Positions 10,380 to 18,962 of a stretch of DNA of 19,348 nt are shown here, piece after piece. The stretch is from Ophiostoma sp. CBS 140.51 (taxonomy: Eukaryota; Ascomycota; Sordariomycetes; Ophiostomatales; Ophiostomataceae), in NCBI GenBank assembly GCA_029298735.1, contig JANSLP010000475.1, positions 1 to 19,348 on the forward strand. The letters run 5' to 3'. The position numbers and the translations under genes were made by a program. Under the pieces are notes generated by a model. That model was given only the letters and a program-made list of their open reading frames with translations, was not told the DNA's origin and did not search any database. The first letter of the stretch is position 1, and the number at the start of each line of letters is the position of its first letter.

Positions 10380-12141
10380 CTACTTCTGCAGCCGTGCCAG
10401 TCCGGCCTCTGCCTGCTGCACACCTGGTGCATATTCCAGCGTCTGGCTCATGGCCTTGGCCTCCTTGAACCGCTTTACGGCTTCCCGGGCATCGCCAAGC
10501 AGAGCCGCAATGTCGCCCAAGTTGCATAGAGCGACGGCACATGCCTCGTCACATTCTGCCGTCCGTGCATCACCGGATGTGTCCGTCGCGTGCTGATGGG
10601 CGTTGGTCGCCCACCGCTGCGCCGTCTCATAGTACGCACGCTGTGCCTCTTGCTGTGTAATTTCTCTGCCCGACGCCGGCTTGTCAATCACCGAGCCTAC
10701 AAGAGTCTCGTATGGCGGCTGCACTGGGTGCTGCGCAAAGGAGATGGCGAGGTTGTTCACTAGACGGTCAGCGGGTGCTCGAAAGCATTTCTCATTGGAC
10801 CAAGGCGGAAGGGCACTCACTGATAACTGCACTGTGGCAGGGATCGCTGCAGACGCGCAGAGCCTGGAAGAAGAGCGGCAGCGCCAGGTGGAACTGCGAA
10901 CGGGACTCGTAGCTGTGGCCCAACGACTCGAGTGCTGCACCCATCTCCACAGGGCTCATCCACTCGCCCTCGCCGTCCTTGGTGCCGATCATGGCGCGCC
11001 GCTGGAACTCGGCAAGGGCCGTATCGACAGCCCACACCAGCCGCTCGTGCGCTTTGTCTGAGTTCAGAACGTGCTCATCCGCATACAGTTGTCCCAGCTT
11101 GACACTGATGCCAATGGCCTTGCGCAGAATACGCGAACGACGGCCCCAGACGGTCTCGCTGTCTCCCGACATATCCACGCCGGTCTCTTCGGCCTCCTTG
11201 GCCGACTTGCCCGTCAACAGGGGTGGCGGGAGACGGGGTTTCAGCTCACCAGTTTCGGCAACAGTCTTGCCCGCCTTGGCATCCTTCTCGTCCTGCTCCA
11301 TCAGGTCGGCCCATCGCCGGCAGTCGGCCAGCAAAATCTCCAGGATCTTAATGGCCGCATCGTAGCTCTGGATCTGCTCTAGCCACGAGGCCAACTGGAT
11401 CCGGATGCCCAAAACATCCTCTGAGAACGGATCCAGGCCCAGCTCGTCACATTTCTCCAGTGCCAAACGGTAGTTTTTGAGCGCCCGCTTCGGGTCGGGC
11501 TGGTAGTTGCTGAAGTACAAAGCCTTCCGCAAGTACTTGGCCACCTCTGGCGGGTAGCGGGTGAACTGGCGCGAGTTGAAGTAGGTGAAGTAGATGCGAA
11601 CGACATAGCCAATCACAAAAACGCTGGCAATGAGCACAGCCAGAGCGAGGACGAGCTCTTCTGGGTTTGAGCGATAGAGCGTGCGCAGCGTCTGGCCCTG
11701 GAACGGAGTGAATAGGCTGCGCAAGCTGCCGCCGAGTGCTCTGATTAAAAGGCGAAAGATTGGAACACGGCCCTTTGGAATTTGTTGCTGCTGCTGCTGC
11801 TGTTGACCGGAACGGCCGCCCTGGGAGTTTTGGCCGTTTTCGGCGTTGTTCCGACGCGATGTTGTCGACAGCTGCCGGACTTGGATAGGCCCAACCGTAA
11901 TAGATTGTGGTGAGAGACGGCGTGTTCGTACAAGAGAGTTGGCATATCTGCTCGCAACAAGCTGCACTTGCACTTGTGCCTGGCTATGGCCAGGGCCCTG
12001 GACACGAACATCGACTTGGACGGATGCCGGCGAGATTGATTGCCGGCAGGCCAATGGCCTCTGAGTTGCCGACAAAACAAACGGCCCTGCAGTGCGGCAG
12101 ATTTTCCGATATGCACCCGTCGTCGCCAATGGTTGAGACAT
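10380..12141 (-). CDS. Mgr3-like mitochondrial inner-membrane TPR protein
   Basis: Two exons, 12141-10821 and 10759-10380, encode 566 residues. The 61-nt intron (10820-10760) has donor GTGAGT, branch CTGAC and acceptor GTCTAG, and joins the phase so that the second exon begins ATG-AAC-AAC inside a TPR helix. Residues 1-100 are Arg/Ser-rich and nearly acid-free with a late RQLSTTSRR motif, as in a mitochondrial presequence. Residues 113-120 are polyglutamine. A hydrophobic segment at about 162-185 is a single membrane span. TPR-like helices lie near 201-275, 403-452 and 512-547. This order matches the yeast Mgr3 family, which with Mgr1 helps deliver substrates to the Yme1 i-AAA protease, TPRs facing the intermembrane space. 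I chose Met at 12141 because the presequence begins there; an in-frame ATG at 12276 would add 45 residues unlike a targeting signal. The family call rests on recognition, not a search. Confidence 0.88.
11782..11805 (-). repeat. CAG/CAA repeat encoding eight glutamines
   Basis: Eight glutamine codons (mixed CAA and CAG, five consecutive CAG) encode residues 113-120 of the Mgr3-like protein. They lie between the presequence and the membrane span, in a low-complexity Gly/Ser/Asn/Gln linker. Length polymorphism among strains is likely. Confidence 0.9.
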
Positions 12142-12939
12142 GGCTGTGGCGATGTGTGAAATGTGTTGCCAGGTGTTGATGTTGACGATTTTCAAAGCCT
12201 CATATGACGTTGATGTGCCTGCCGTACCTGAAATCTGTTGCGCTCTGAGATGTGATTGGCTGTCTTTCCGTATCACGTGGTAAGCCTCTCAAAACTTTAT
12301 TATGCACTGTATTGCACTGTACATTATCCTGTAAAATCTTTGCAGATATACTGGTACGTGTCTTTAGTTGACACTGTACGATTTGCGGTCCCTTCCAAAT
12401 GGTGCCTCAGGCTCAGATCAGAGCGATCACGTGCAAAATTACGAGCTTCGGTTTACCGAGCATGTTATTCGCTGAGGCTTTGCCTTCCTCTTTCACTGGA
12501 GCTCCCCCGCAAGCGTCATTCTGACCCATCCGCTCCATCGCTCCTGCCCGCTCGTTCGCTCGCTACGGGCCCCCGAGAACCCCACCTAAACGACGACAGC
12601 ACAAGCTTGCCCCGAGGCACCTGCCATTTTCTCACATCGATCGCCAATTGATCACAAACTTTTTGACAGCAGAAGATTCAACATTCTGAAAAACAACAAC
12701 AGATCGCTAACATTAAACTGACACCTCCGACCCCTTACGCAAGGTACGAATTGGTTCACAGGCTCACAATGACCCCTCCTCCCCTTGCAGATGACCGTTG
12801 CAACAGCAGGGGCGCCGGTAGCAGCTCGGCTTTCCTTGCATTGTCTCAAGCTTGCCCAACTTCCATTTGACATCATACTAATGGTTTTATGTAGAAATTT
12901 CACCTTTTCACACCCTTCACACCACCCATTACGTTCAAA
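12142..12939. promoter_or_regulatory. Head-to-head promoter region of the TPR and MAPR genes
   Basis: About 800 bp separate the two divergent start codons. Toward the minus-strand gene there is an ATTGG (CCAAT box on the minus strand) at 12255-12259 and a CACGTG at 12274-12279 within ATCACGTGG. A second ATCACGTG has its core at 12428-12433. Plus-strand 12478-12600 is CT-rich, as expected upstream of the MAPR gene. CCAAT boxes are bound by the Hap/CBF complex; CACGTG is the E-box of bHLH proteins, including fungal SREBP and Cbf1-like factors. Binding here is inferred. Confidence 0.55.
12744..12894 (+). other. Predicted 5'-UTR intron of the MAPR gene
   Basis: The donor CAAG|GTACGA begins at 12744. 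A CTAAT branch site lies at 12878-12882 and the acceptor TATGTAG ends at 12894, giving a 151-nt intron that ends 45 bases before the start codon. Splicing would remove upstream ATGs at 12771 and 12791. A shorter alternative acceptor, TTGCAG ending at 12790, would give a 47-nt intron but leave the 12791 ATG in the mRNA. The branch-site match favours the longer form. Confidence 0.45.
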
Positions 12940-13601
12940 ATGGCTGGCAAGTTCGAGCCTAAGACGCCCGTCAACCTGCAGCCACCCAAGGACGACCCCA
13001 TCACCCTTGAGGAGCTGGCCCAGGCCAATGGTGAGTGATTTGCTTTCTACAACCAATTGGCCGTCATGCACCCCTTTTCTTCCCATGCTTACAGTACAGG
13101 CGCTGATGGCGGCAAATGCTATGTTGCTATCAAGGTAAGCAAGACAGAGGATGAGGAACACGATACTCCTCGCATGGAAAGATGAGCACGCGAGGGATTC
13201 TGTTCTTCTTGTGGTGCCCTCTAGCACCTCGTCCTCCTCCCCTTAATATCCCTCTTCCTTCGTGGTCCCTGTTCCTGACATTGTCCCTCCTTTCTCTTTA
13301 TTGCAGGGTCTCGTCTACGACGTGACAGGAAACAAGGCGTATCAGCCCGGCGGGTCCTACAATGGTGAGTTCGAGACTCTTTTTCTTCTTTTAAAGAATG
13401 TTCGTCCCTAACAGAATAGTGTTCGCCGGTAAGGACGCATCCCGGGCCCTTGCCCTGTCGTCCACAAAACCCGCCGACGTCCAGTCCGTGTGGCAGGATC
13501 TCGACGACAAGGAGAAGGGCGTCCTCAACGACTGGATCACCTTTTTCTCCAAACGGTACAATGTCGTCGGCAAGGTCGTTGGTGCCACGAACTTTGAGTA
13601 A
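12940..13601 (+). CDS. MAPR/Dap1-type cytochrome b5-like haem-binding protein
   Basis: Four exons (12940-13030, 13100-13134, 13307-13364, 13420-13601) encode 121 residues. Introns are 69, 172 and 55 nt, with donors GTGAGT, GTAAGC and GTGAGT, branch sites CTTAC (13088), CTGAC (13275) and CTAAC (13408), and acceptors TACAG, TTGCAG and AATAG; all junctions keep frame. The fold is the membrane-associated progesterone receptor branch of cytochrome b5: ITLEEL, then VYDVTG, a Tyr54/Tyr60 pair spaced as in PGRMC1 (where the second Tyr ligates haem iron), FAGKDASRALA (63-73), and a C-terminal helix ending KRYNVVGKV. Related Dap1 proteins bind haem and support sterol P450 enzymes. Unlike Dap1 and PGRMC1, no N-terminal membrane span is present, so it may be soluble. 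The start has A at -3 and lies directly before the conserved region. Its promoter is shared with the TPR gene. Confidence 0.92.
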
Positions 13602-14873
13602 AGCACTCAGTGATGAAGTGATGAGGTGACGATAGGTGTCAAGAGCAGGGAGTCGTCGACATCGTTCGACAGTTTAGTGCGGAGAAACACATTAGAGCAA
13701 TTCTTTATTTGTTTTCGAATTGACCACTCGGCCGATTTCAAATGGTTCCCCTTTTCCATGTCTCTTCCCATTGTCTCTCGCATCTCCCCATGGCAGCTGG
13801 TCACGTCGGACAGCGTCGGTTGTTTAAAAAAGTGACAACGGCACCTCCTTGTTCTTGTGTTATTGTGTTCTGCGTTATGTGCTTCATGTCTCGTGTCTTG
13901 CATCCTGTGCTCCGTGTTCGTAGTCTTGTTGCTTTCCTCATCCTCTATCTTCTTCACCTTTTCCTCCCCCTCTCGGCAGAGCTTGCCGGTCCAACGTGGG
14001 CCAGCATACATTGAAACAGAGGAAGAAACAAACGTGAACAGAAGCACAGCGACACGCAACCCGCTGACAAAGGACAACAGGCGTTCATAAGGTAAATTGT
14101 ACAAGAGAAATTGGGGCTACGGTGTACAATGCATGTGATTTCTGACAGTTGACAGATGACGCATCGCGTTACTCCAATACAAGCTCACGCTGCCTGGTAC
14201 GATGGCCGGTTTCGCCTCATCTTTTGAGGCTGTCGAAGGATGAGGGATGGGGAAGTTCTTCAGAAACGGTGGGCTTGCCAGGTACCGTTATCACAATCAG
14301 TCATATATTTGAAGGATCCAAGTCGCTGAACATCTACCGTAAATTGTATCCTTACTTTAACAATCAGTGAAAATTCTGCAAGAACGAGTTTTCAATCTCG
14401 TCTTCCTCAATCTGTCAAGATTGTACTACACCTAATGGTCGGTGGCACCAAGATTTGCCCCTGCTTCATGCAAAGTATGTGTCATAGACAATGGCAGTTC
14501 CAGGCCAGCCTCCTTGATTTATCCTATTCTGTGACTGTCGTGTGACCGTGCTCAAGTATTGTCAAGTTTATTTTCAATATTCAATGTTCATTGTTGAGAA
14601 AGGTTGGATTAGATAATAAACGTCGATGTTGCTAAACTAAATGTATAATTAAACTAAGTAAACATCCCCCTCTAAATATATGCCATGTGAAAAAGAGTGA
14701 AAAATATGTCTTTATGAATAAAGTAAAGTAAAATCCAAGCGAGACTCCGCTATCGTATTGCCTTTGTCCGTTTTTAATTTTTGTTTAATTTTTGTTTCCT
14801 GGAGACAATATGTTAGACTCAGAGATACTTGGAGGCAGATCACGTTGTTGAGAACATACCTTGTTAGGCTCAC
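13602..14873. other. Convergent intergenic region
   Basis: It separates the 3' ends of the MAPR gene (plus) and the Cys-rich small gene (minus). No supported ORF is seen. 13900-13975 is CT-rich, and 14560-14800 is AT-rich with a plus-strand AATAAA at 14615-14620 and a minus-strand AATAAA (TTTATT at 14567-14572). These are possible polyadenylation signals, although both lie 300 bp or more from their stop codons. Confidence 0.6.
14773..14794. repeat. Tandem 11-bp duplication TTTAATTTTTG
   Basis: Two exact copies, 14773-14783 and 14784-14794, followed by TTT. It lies in the AT-rich DNA just beyond the 3' end of the Cys-rich gene. Confidence 0.9.
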
Positions 14874-15116
14874 TTAGTATGAGTTGTAGTGTGAGTGCAT
14901 CTCATAGGACATCGATGATGACGATGACGATGAGGACATGGATGCTCGCTGCTTGGAAATACAGGACTTGCAGTCAACTTGCTGGTCCCAGACGTTGCGG
15001 AGCTTGGGTACACCGAAGCACTGGTGGTTGAGGTCGTTGCGGGCAAGGTGGCAGTACGACTTGAGCCGCTTCTGCGAGCAGCCGCAGTTGAAAAGGTACT
15101 CCTCGTATTCACACAT
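14874..15116 (-). CDS. Small Cys-rich protein of unknown function, 80 residues
   Basis: A single exon encodes 80 residues with strong C/G-ending codon preference (AAC, TGC, GGC, CTC, AAG) that the surrounding DNA lacks. It begins MCEYEEYLF and has cysteines at 2, 11, 13, 22, 33, 49 and 52, with histidines at 23 and 31. The C-x-C, C-H and C-x-x-C spacing could hold a metal ion, but disulphides are also possible. Residues 61-68 are a serine run, and the tail is Ser/Tyr/His-rich. No signal peptide or membrane span is visible, so it is probably intracellular. Short proteins starting MC-x-Y with a YCH-x-A-x-ND core are, to my recollection, common uncharacterised proteins in filamentous ascomycetes. 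The start has A at -3, and a TATA-like CATAAATA lies about 35-45 bp upstream. No function is assigned. Confidence 0.82.
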   Translation of the reverse strand: MCEYEEYLFNCGCSQKRLKSYCHLARNDLNHQCFGVPKLRNVWDQQVDCKSCISKQRASMSSSSSSSSMSYEMHSHYNSY

Positions 15117-17364
15117 TTTAAGGATTGGGGGAGGAAAATTATGTCGTTTTGGAATATTTATGACGATCTTTCTGAAAAAGACACTTGTGAAGCATGTATG
15201 GAAAACTGATTAAACGTAGTAAATGTAGATGGTAAAGACTGAAATAATGAGATCAAAAAAAGGTAATGACAGATATTAAGTTGATATTGGTGAGGACGAG
15301 GGTGGTGTCGAAAAGAAAAAAAGGAATATCACATCTTGGTCAAGGGAGCATGGTCTATTTATCTTCATCTTTGAGATGGGAGCTTCTCTTATGATCTTCA
15401 GTATTTCTCACAATCCCCCACTCAATCGCCACTGACCATCTTTTTCTTTGCTTCAAACTGCGAGTTCGGTGCGAGGCAAGCCTGGATGCAATGTCATTTG
15501 CTTTTTCTCCCTCAACAGCACACAACACTTGCCTCCGGCATTTCACGACGACATCCGTTTGGGCAACATGACAGTATTAGAGAATGACTTGGTGTCTTTT
15601 CAATTCTGTCATATATCCCATTTCGTCCTCTCCAACAGGCCCTTTCTGCACAGGACAGTTCATAGGACAGTCAGGTGCATCGTTCATGACGACAAGAATG
15701 GCGCGTGTAAGCGAGCCTCATTTTTCTGAATGTCTCTTCCATTTTGTGTCTTGTGTCTTGAGACCTCATTTCTTTCTCGTAAAAGATAATAATCAGCCTT
15801 CCGTTTTTTCTGTTGACGGACTAGGGGGTGAAAGAGTGGGCGTTGGTTGGGCATAGACGTGGACAAGGACAGAGGACGTGTTGGTTCGAACGAACTGTAG
15901 CCACGAAGACCGAACGAAAGACCGAGAAACAGTGAAGCATACAAGAAGGAATACAATGAATGGGTCATAGGTGGCAGTAATCGAGAGTCCAAAAAGTGAC
16001 AGATCACATCCCTTTTGTTTCTCGCTTTTCTTGGTCGTCCCTACGTTGTCGGACCCCGTCGTTGCTTTTGTTACCTTTTATTTCTTTTTCTTTTCATTGC
16101 ATGCACTGTCCTCCCCGGAGTGCTTCCTATCATCCCCGGTTTCTTGTGGTTTCTTATACGATTGTTGTGGCACATATAGACATCCATTCGGCCCCTGTTG
16201 TAGGGCCACCTTATTTATTGACTTCCTTTTTCTTATTATTACCTTTTCGGTCGCCCCTTACATCCCAACATCTGGCCCCCACATCCCGCGTCGTGAGCTA
16301 CCGGCCCGAGTTTAAGTTCCCGTGGTTCTTACCAGAGCAAGCTAGATTTTGGTTGGACCTCATCCAGGGTGTCTAAACTGTCGATGGGAAAGAAGGCAAA
16401 AGCACCATCTGGGGGCTGAAGAAGTAGGTTGGCAAGAGGCAGGGGATCAGCGCGGTCGGACGGATCCTCGCTCCGCGTGCCCGACTGCAGCTGGGAACGG
16501 CCTTTCTTCTCACCCGGGCAAGGCCAGGCATGGTGCGCCATAAACGAGCGCCTCGTGGAGACTCGTGGTGATTCTTAGATCCACTTTTCTCTGGACATTT
16601 CTTTCTGTACTCTGTGTGTACAAGTACACAATGGATGAAACCTGGATGTCACTGCCTTGCTGGAGATCACAGCAAGTTGGCCACCCTTGTAATCTCTGGT
16701 CAAGAGAGAGGCTCTTCGTGAACCTCCGTAGAGCTGCTGCATCTCCAGTCTTGATATGTTGTTCGCTTTACGGTCGTACCAAGAAGACCAGTGGCATCTA
16801 GATATGGCCTAATATACCTGCTACCTCTCAATGTGTTTTGTGCATTCTCTGTGCGTGCAATTCATGTGATTTTTATTAACAGCAATAGCTGGCATACATA
16901 GTACGCCGTACTCTTGAGTAATATTACTTCCATTATGACATTGGACATCCCTGCGATATCACAATTCTATGGTTTGCTTCTGCAGCTCAACTAAATCAGA
17001 TACGAAGAGAAACAGTGCCTGGACAAAAATAGCCAGAACACCGAGAAACGCCGAGGAGATGCCCCATGAACGAGACACGGACGGGGAAGAAATGAAGAAA
17101 AAGAAAAGAAATTTGCAGGGCCTCGAGGGCCTGACCTGTTTGACATCTGACGTGCGTCGACGCTATCCAATGGGGCAAAAAAGAGCCAGGCATGAGAAAA
17201 ACGACCAGGGTAGTGGAGGGAAGGGAGAATAACAGAGAGATGTCAGGCGTGGGGAGAGGGATAGTAGGCCATGGCCCTTGACACTGAATTTAATACTAAC
17301 ATTATTTTATAACCTGGTGATAACTGTTGGGAAGCCGAGAGGCACTCTATAATCGGCATGGTGC
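15117..17364. other. Gene-poor region with a strong CT-rich tract
   Basis: No supported gene. A TATA-like GATAAATAG on the minus strand near 15354-15362 could serve the Cys-rich gene. Plus-strand 15990-16330 is markedly pyrimidine-rich and ends in TTCTTACCAG, resembling a leader or intron acceptor for a rightward transcript, but only an 11-codon ORF follows (ATG at 16383). A 70-codon minus-strand ORF (16329-16541) is GC-rich but matches its local base composition and is not called. Confidence 0.5.
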
Positions 17365-17598
17365 ATGAAAGGCCCGCCTGGAAGACCAGCGATCTCCTCC
17401 CACCCGTCAATCTACTACCGATCGCTGCTTAAGCAGGTCATCTACTTCCCCGTTACCCAGAACCAAGATTGCAACTACCTTACCACTGCAGAATGCTACT
17501 GGAACCCCAACCAAGATTTATTTTTTCAAGATTCACATCGATTGCCTTCAAAATTGATCAGATTGAAGGTAGCATATTACGGAGAAGTGGAACAGTGA
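17365..17598 (+). CDS. Short ORF with coding-like codon use, possible gene relic
   Basis: This ATG-initiated frame encodes 77 residues. In its first ~50 codons nearly all two-fold pyrimidine codons end in C (six TAC, several AAC, two TGC, one TTC and one CAC against two GAT). That pattern resembles the confirmed exons here more than the random frames. The bias fades after residue ~51, where TTA-TTT-TTT and AT-rich codons begin. Residues 13-51 are rich in Tyr, Asn, Gln and Pro. I do not recognise the family. It may be a young or orphan gene, or a fragment of a displaced gene that has lost its neighbours. No splice sites clearly extend it, and two stop codons follow in frame. Confidence 0.25.
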   Translation: MKGPPGRPAISSHPSIYYRSLLKQVIYFPVTQNQDCNYLTTAECYWNPNQDLFFQDSHRLPSKLIRLKVAYYGEVEQ

Positions 17599-18471
17599 TA
17601 AAAGCAGGCTACCATTTCTCGACATAGAGATGATGACGGGCATAGAATATTGCTAACAAAACGGCATTCAAAGTGGACTGCCCCATTGCAATACATGACC
17701 AGAATGGAGCACTCGGAGCAATTACACCTGTTCGTAAAATTTACGGTCATTTTTACTCATTGGAAAAAAAGCCATATCCACATCTTCGTTTGTAATTTTC
17801 AGCTTTGTGTACACTTGCAGCATTTGCGTGGGGGGCTCACACGGGGCACGGAGGGTATCGTCACCAGTCGTATGCTACGTTCTATTATTTTCTCTGTATT
17901 ATGTGGCTGCTCAAAATTCTGTCACTTTTTTTTCTGTCTTGTATTCTTTCAGCCCTTGCCGATGTCCGTCTTGTCGAAGCCCGTGGACCTGCAACGTCGA
18001 CTGTTTTGTGTCTATGCGTATGCATGGGAGAGAAAGGAAAAAGCAATTATGTCACGGATGCATGCAGAAAACCAACAACGCTGGCAACGAAACAGTCCAT
18101 CCTCCGGCGCGTAGCATCTCGGGCCAGCCCATCCTTTTGTTTTTATCGCTCATCCCCAGTCTCCTTTCTGGATTTGAAGCTGGTTGGGAGACCTGTCTGT
18201 ATGCACGTAAGACGCCTCTCCAGGATGATGGGCTGCAGCGAGCGGCGGAGAAAATTCCGTGGAACCGGGTTATGTCTACAAAGGGCAACCATGGGTAGTA
18301 ATTATGTATGAAGACACGAGACCCGGTCGCGTCCGTGATTTGTTTTTCTTTTTTTTTTTAGTGAGGGCTTGATTTTCTTTTTTAATCATTCCTTCACAGG
18401 GAACTCTAGATGGACTCTCATGCAAGCTGTAGCCGAGATGCAATTTGATAAGTATGCTATCAAAACGATCT

Positions 18472-18517
18472 CTTTCGAAAGGGTCATCGCGAGAGTCGAC
18501 ATGGACGCAAATGCGTC
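18472..18517. promoter_or_regulatory. Cluster of CG-centred palindromes
   Basis: CTTTCGAAAG (18472-18481), TCGCGA (18487-18492), GTCGAC (18495-18500) and GACGCA-AA-TGCGTC (18504-18517) lie within 46 bp. Such symmetric sites are typical of dimeric protein binding, but no target promoter is evident. Confidence 0.25.
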
Positions 18518-18527
18518 GTGCAGTTTT

Positions 18528-18545
18528 CTACTTTTTCTACTTTTT
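18528..18545. repeat. Tandem 9-bp duplication CTACTTTTT
   Basis: There are two exact copies, 18528-18536 and 18537-18545, followed by a diverged third start (ACTTC). Confidence 0.85.
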
Positions 18546-18962
18546 ACTTCTCTAGATAAAAACTTACATTTCGTCCTATCCTGTTGGGTCATCACACAGC
18601 CACAACTTTGGCATCTTGGTACAGCTCCTGCTTTTTGAGCTTTTATTTTCTTTCCACAGTCATGACTTTGATCGACAATGTAAATGAGCAAAGATATCCC
18701 CAGGTATAAGAAGTCGCAGAAAAAAGTAAAGATGATCAAGTTTGTCTATGTCTCGCTTGGCAAATACTTCCATTTTTGAACTTTTGCATCCTGGAGAACT
18801 CGACGCCTCTCATGCACCGTCAGTTTTCCCGTGGTTGTTACGCCCTGAGGTAGTAATACAAATCTGCAACTTCTTTGTTAAGCTGCTCTGACCTGCTTCT
18901 TCTTTTGCTTGTCTTTACTTTTTTAAATCCCAGAAATCATCCACTCGCATTCTGCCCTGTGG

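Larger units (their letters stand above)
17599..18962. other. Gene-poor region
   Basis: No supported gene. Two plus-strand frames are open for about 490 nt between 17805 and 18311, but they overlap, begin at non-ATG codons and have mixed codon use. 18472-18517 holds several CG-centred palindromes. Near the right end the region should include the 3' UTR of the minus-strand partial gene. Confidence 0.5.

Noticed and set aside
10792..10820. Direct read-through extension of TPR exon 1 to a stop near 10792
   Set aside because: The last residues after ATC-A fall in a GTGAGT...TAG intron; splicing gives a continuous TPR helix (VIMNNLAISF).
877..12433. CACGTG sites as an enriched feature across the window
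   Set aside because: Five sites in 19.3 kb is about the random expectation; only the two ATCACGTG copies in the divergent promoter are worth testing.
13091..13094. ACAG as acceptor for MAPR intron 1
   Set aside because: It overlaps the branch site and would shift the frame away from the conserved GKCYVAIKG sequence; the next AG at 13098-13099 restores it.
16329..16541. Minus-strand 70-codon ATG ORF, GC-rich, with a GTAAGA at its stop codon
   Set aside because: Third-position GC only matches the local base composition, and following the possible donor leads into purine-rich non-coding sequence.
17805..18311. Two overlapping plus-strand open frames of 163-168 codons
   Set aside because: Both start at non-ATG codons and mutually overlap. 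Only a ~60-nt piece near 17960-18010 looks codon-biased, which is too short to support a call.
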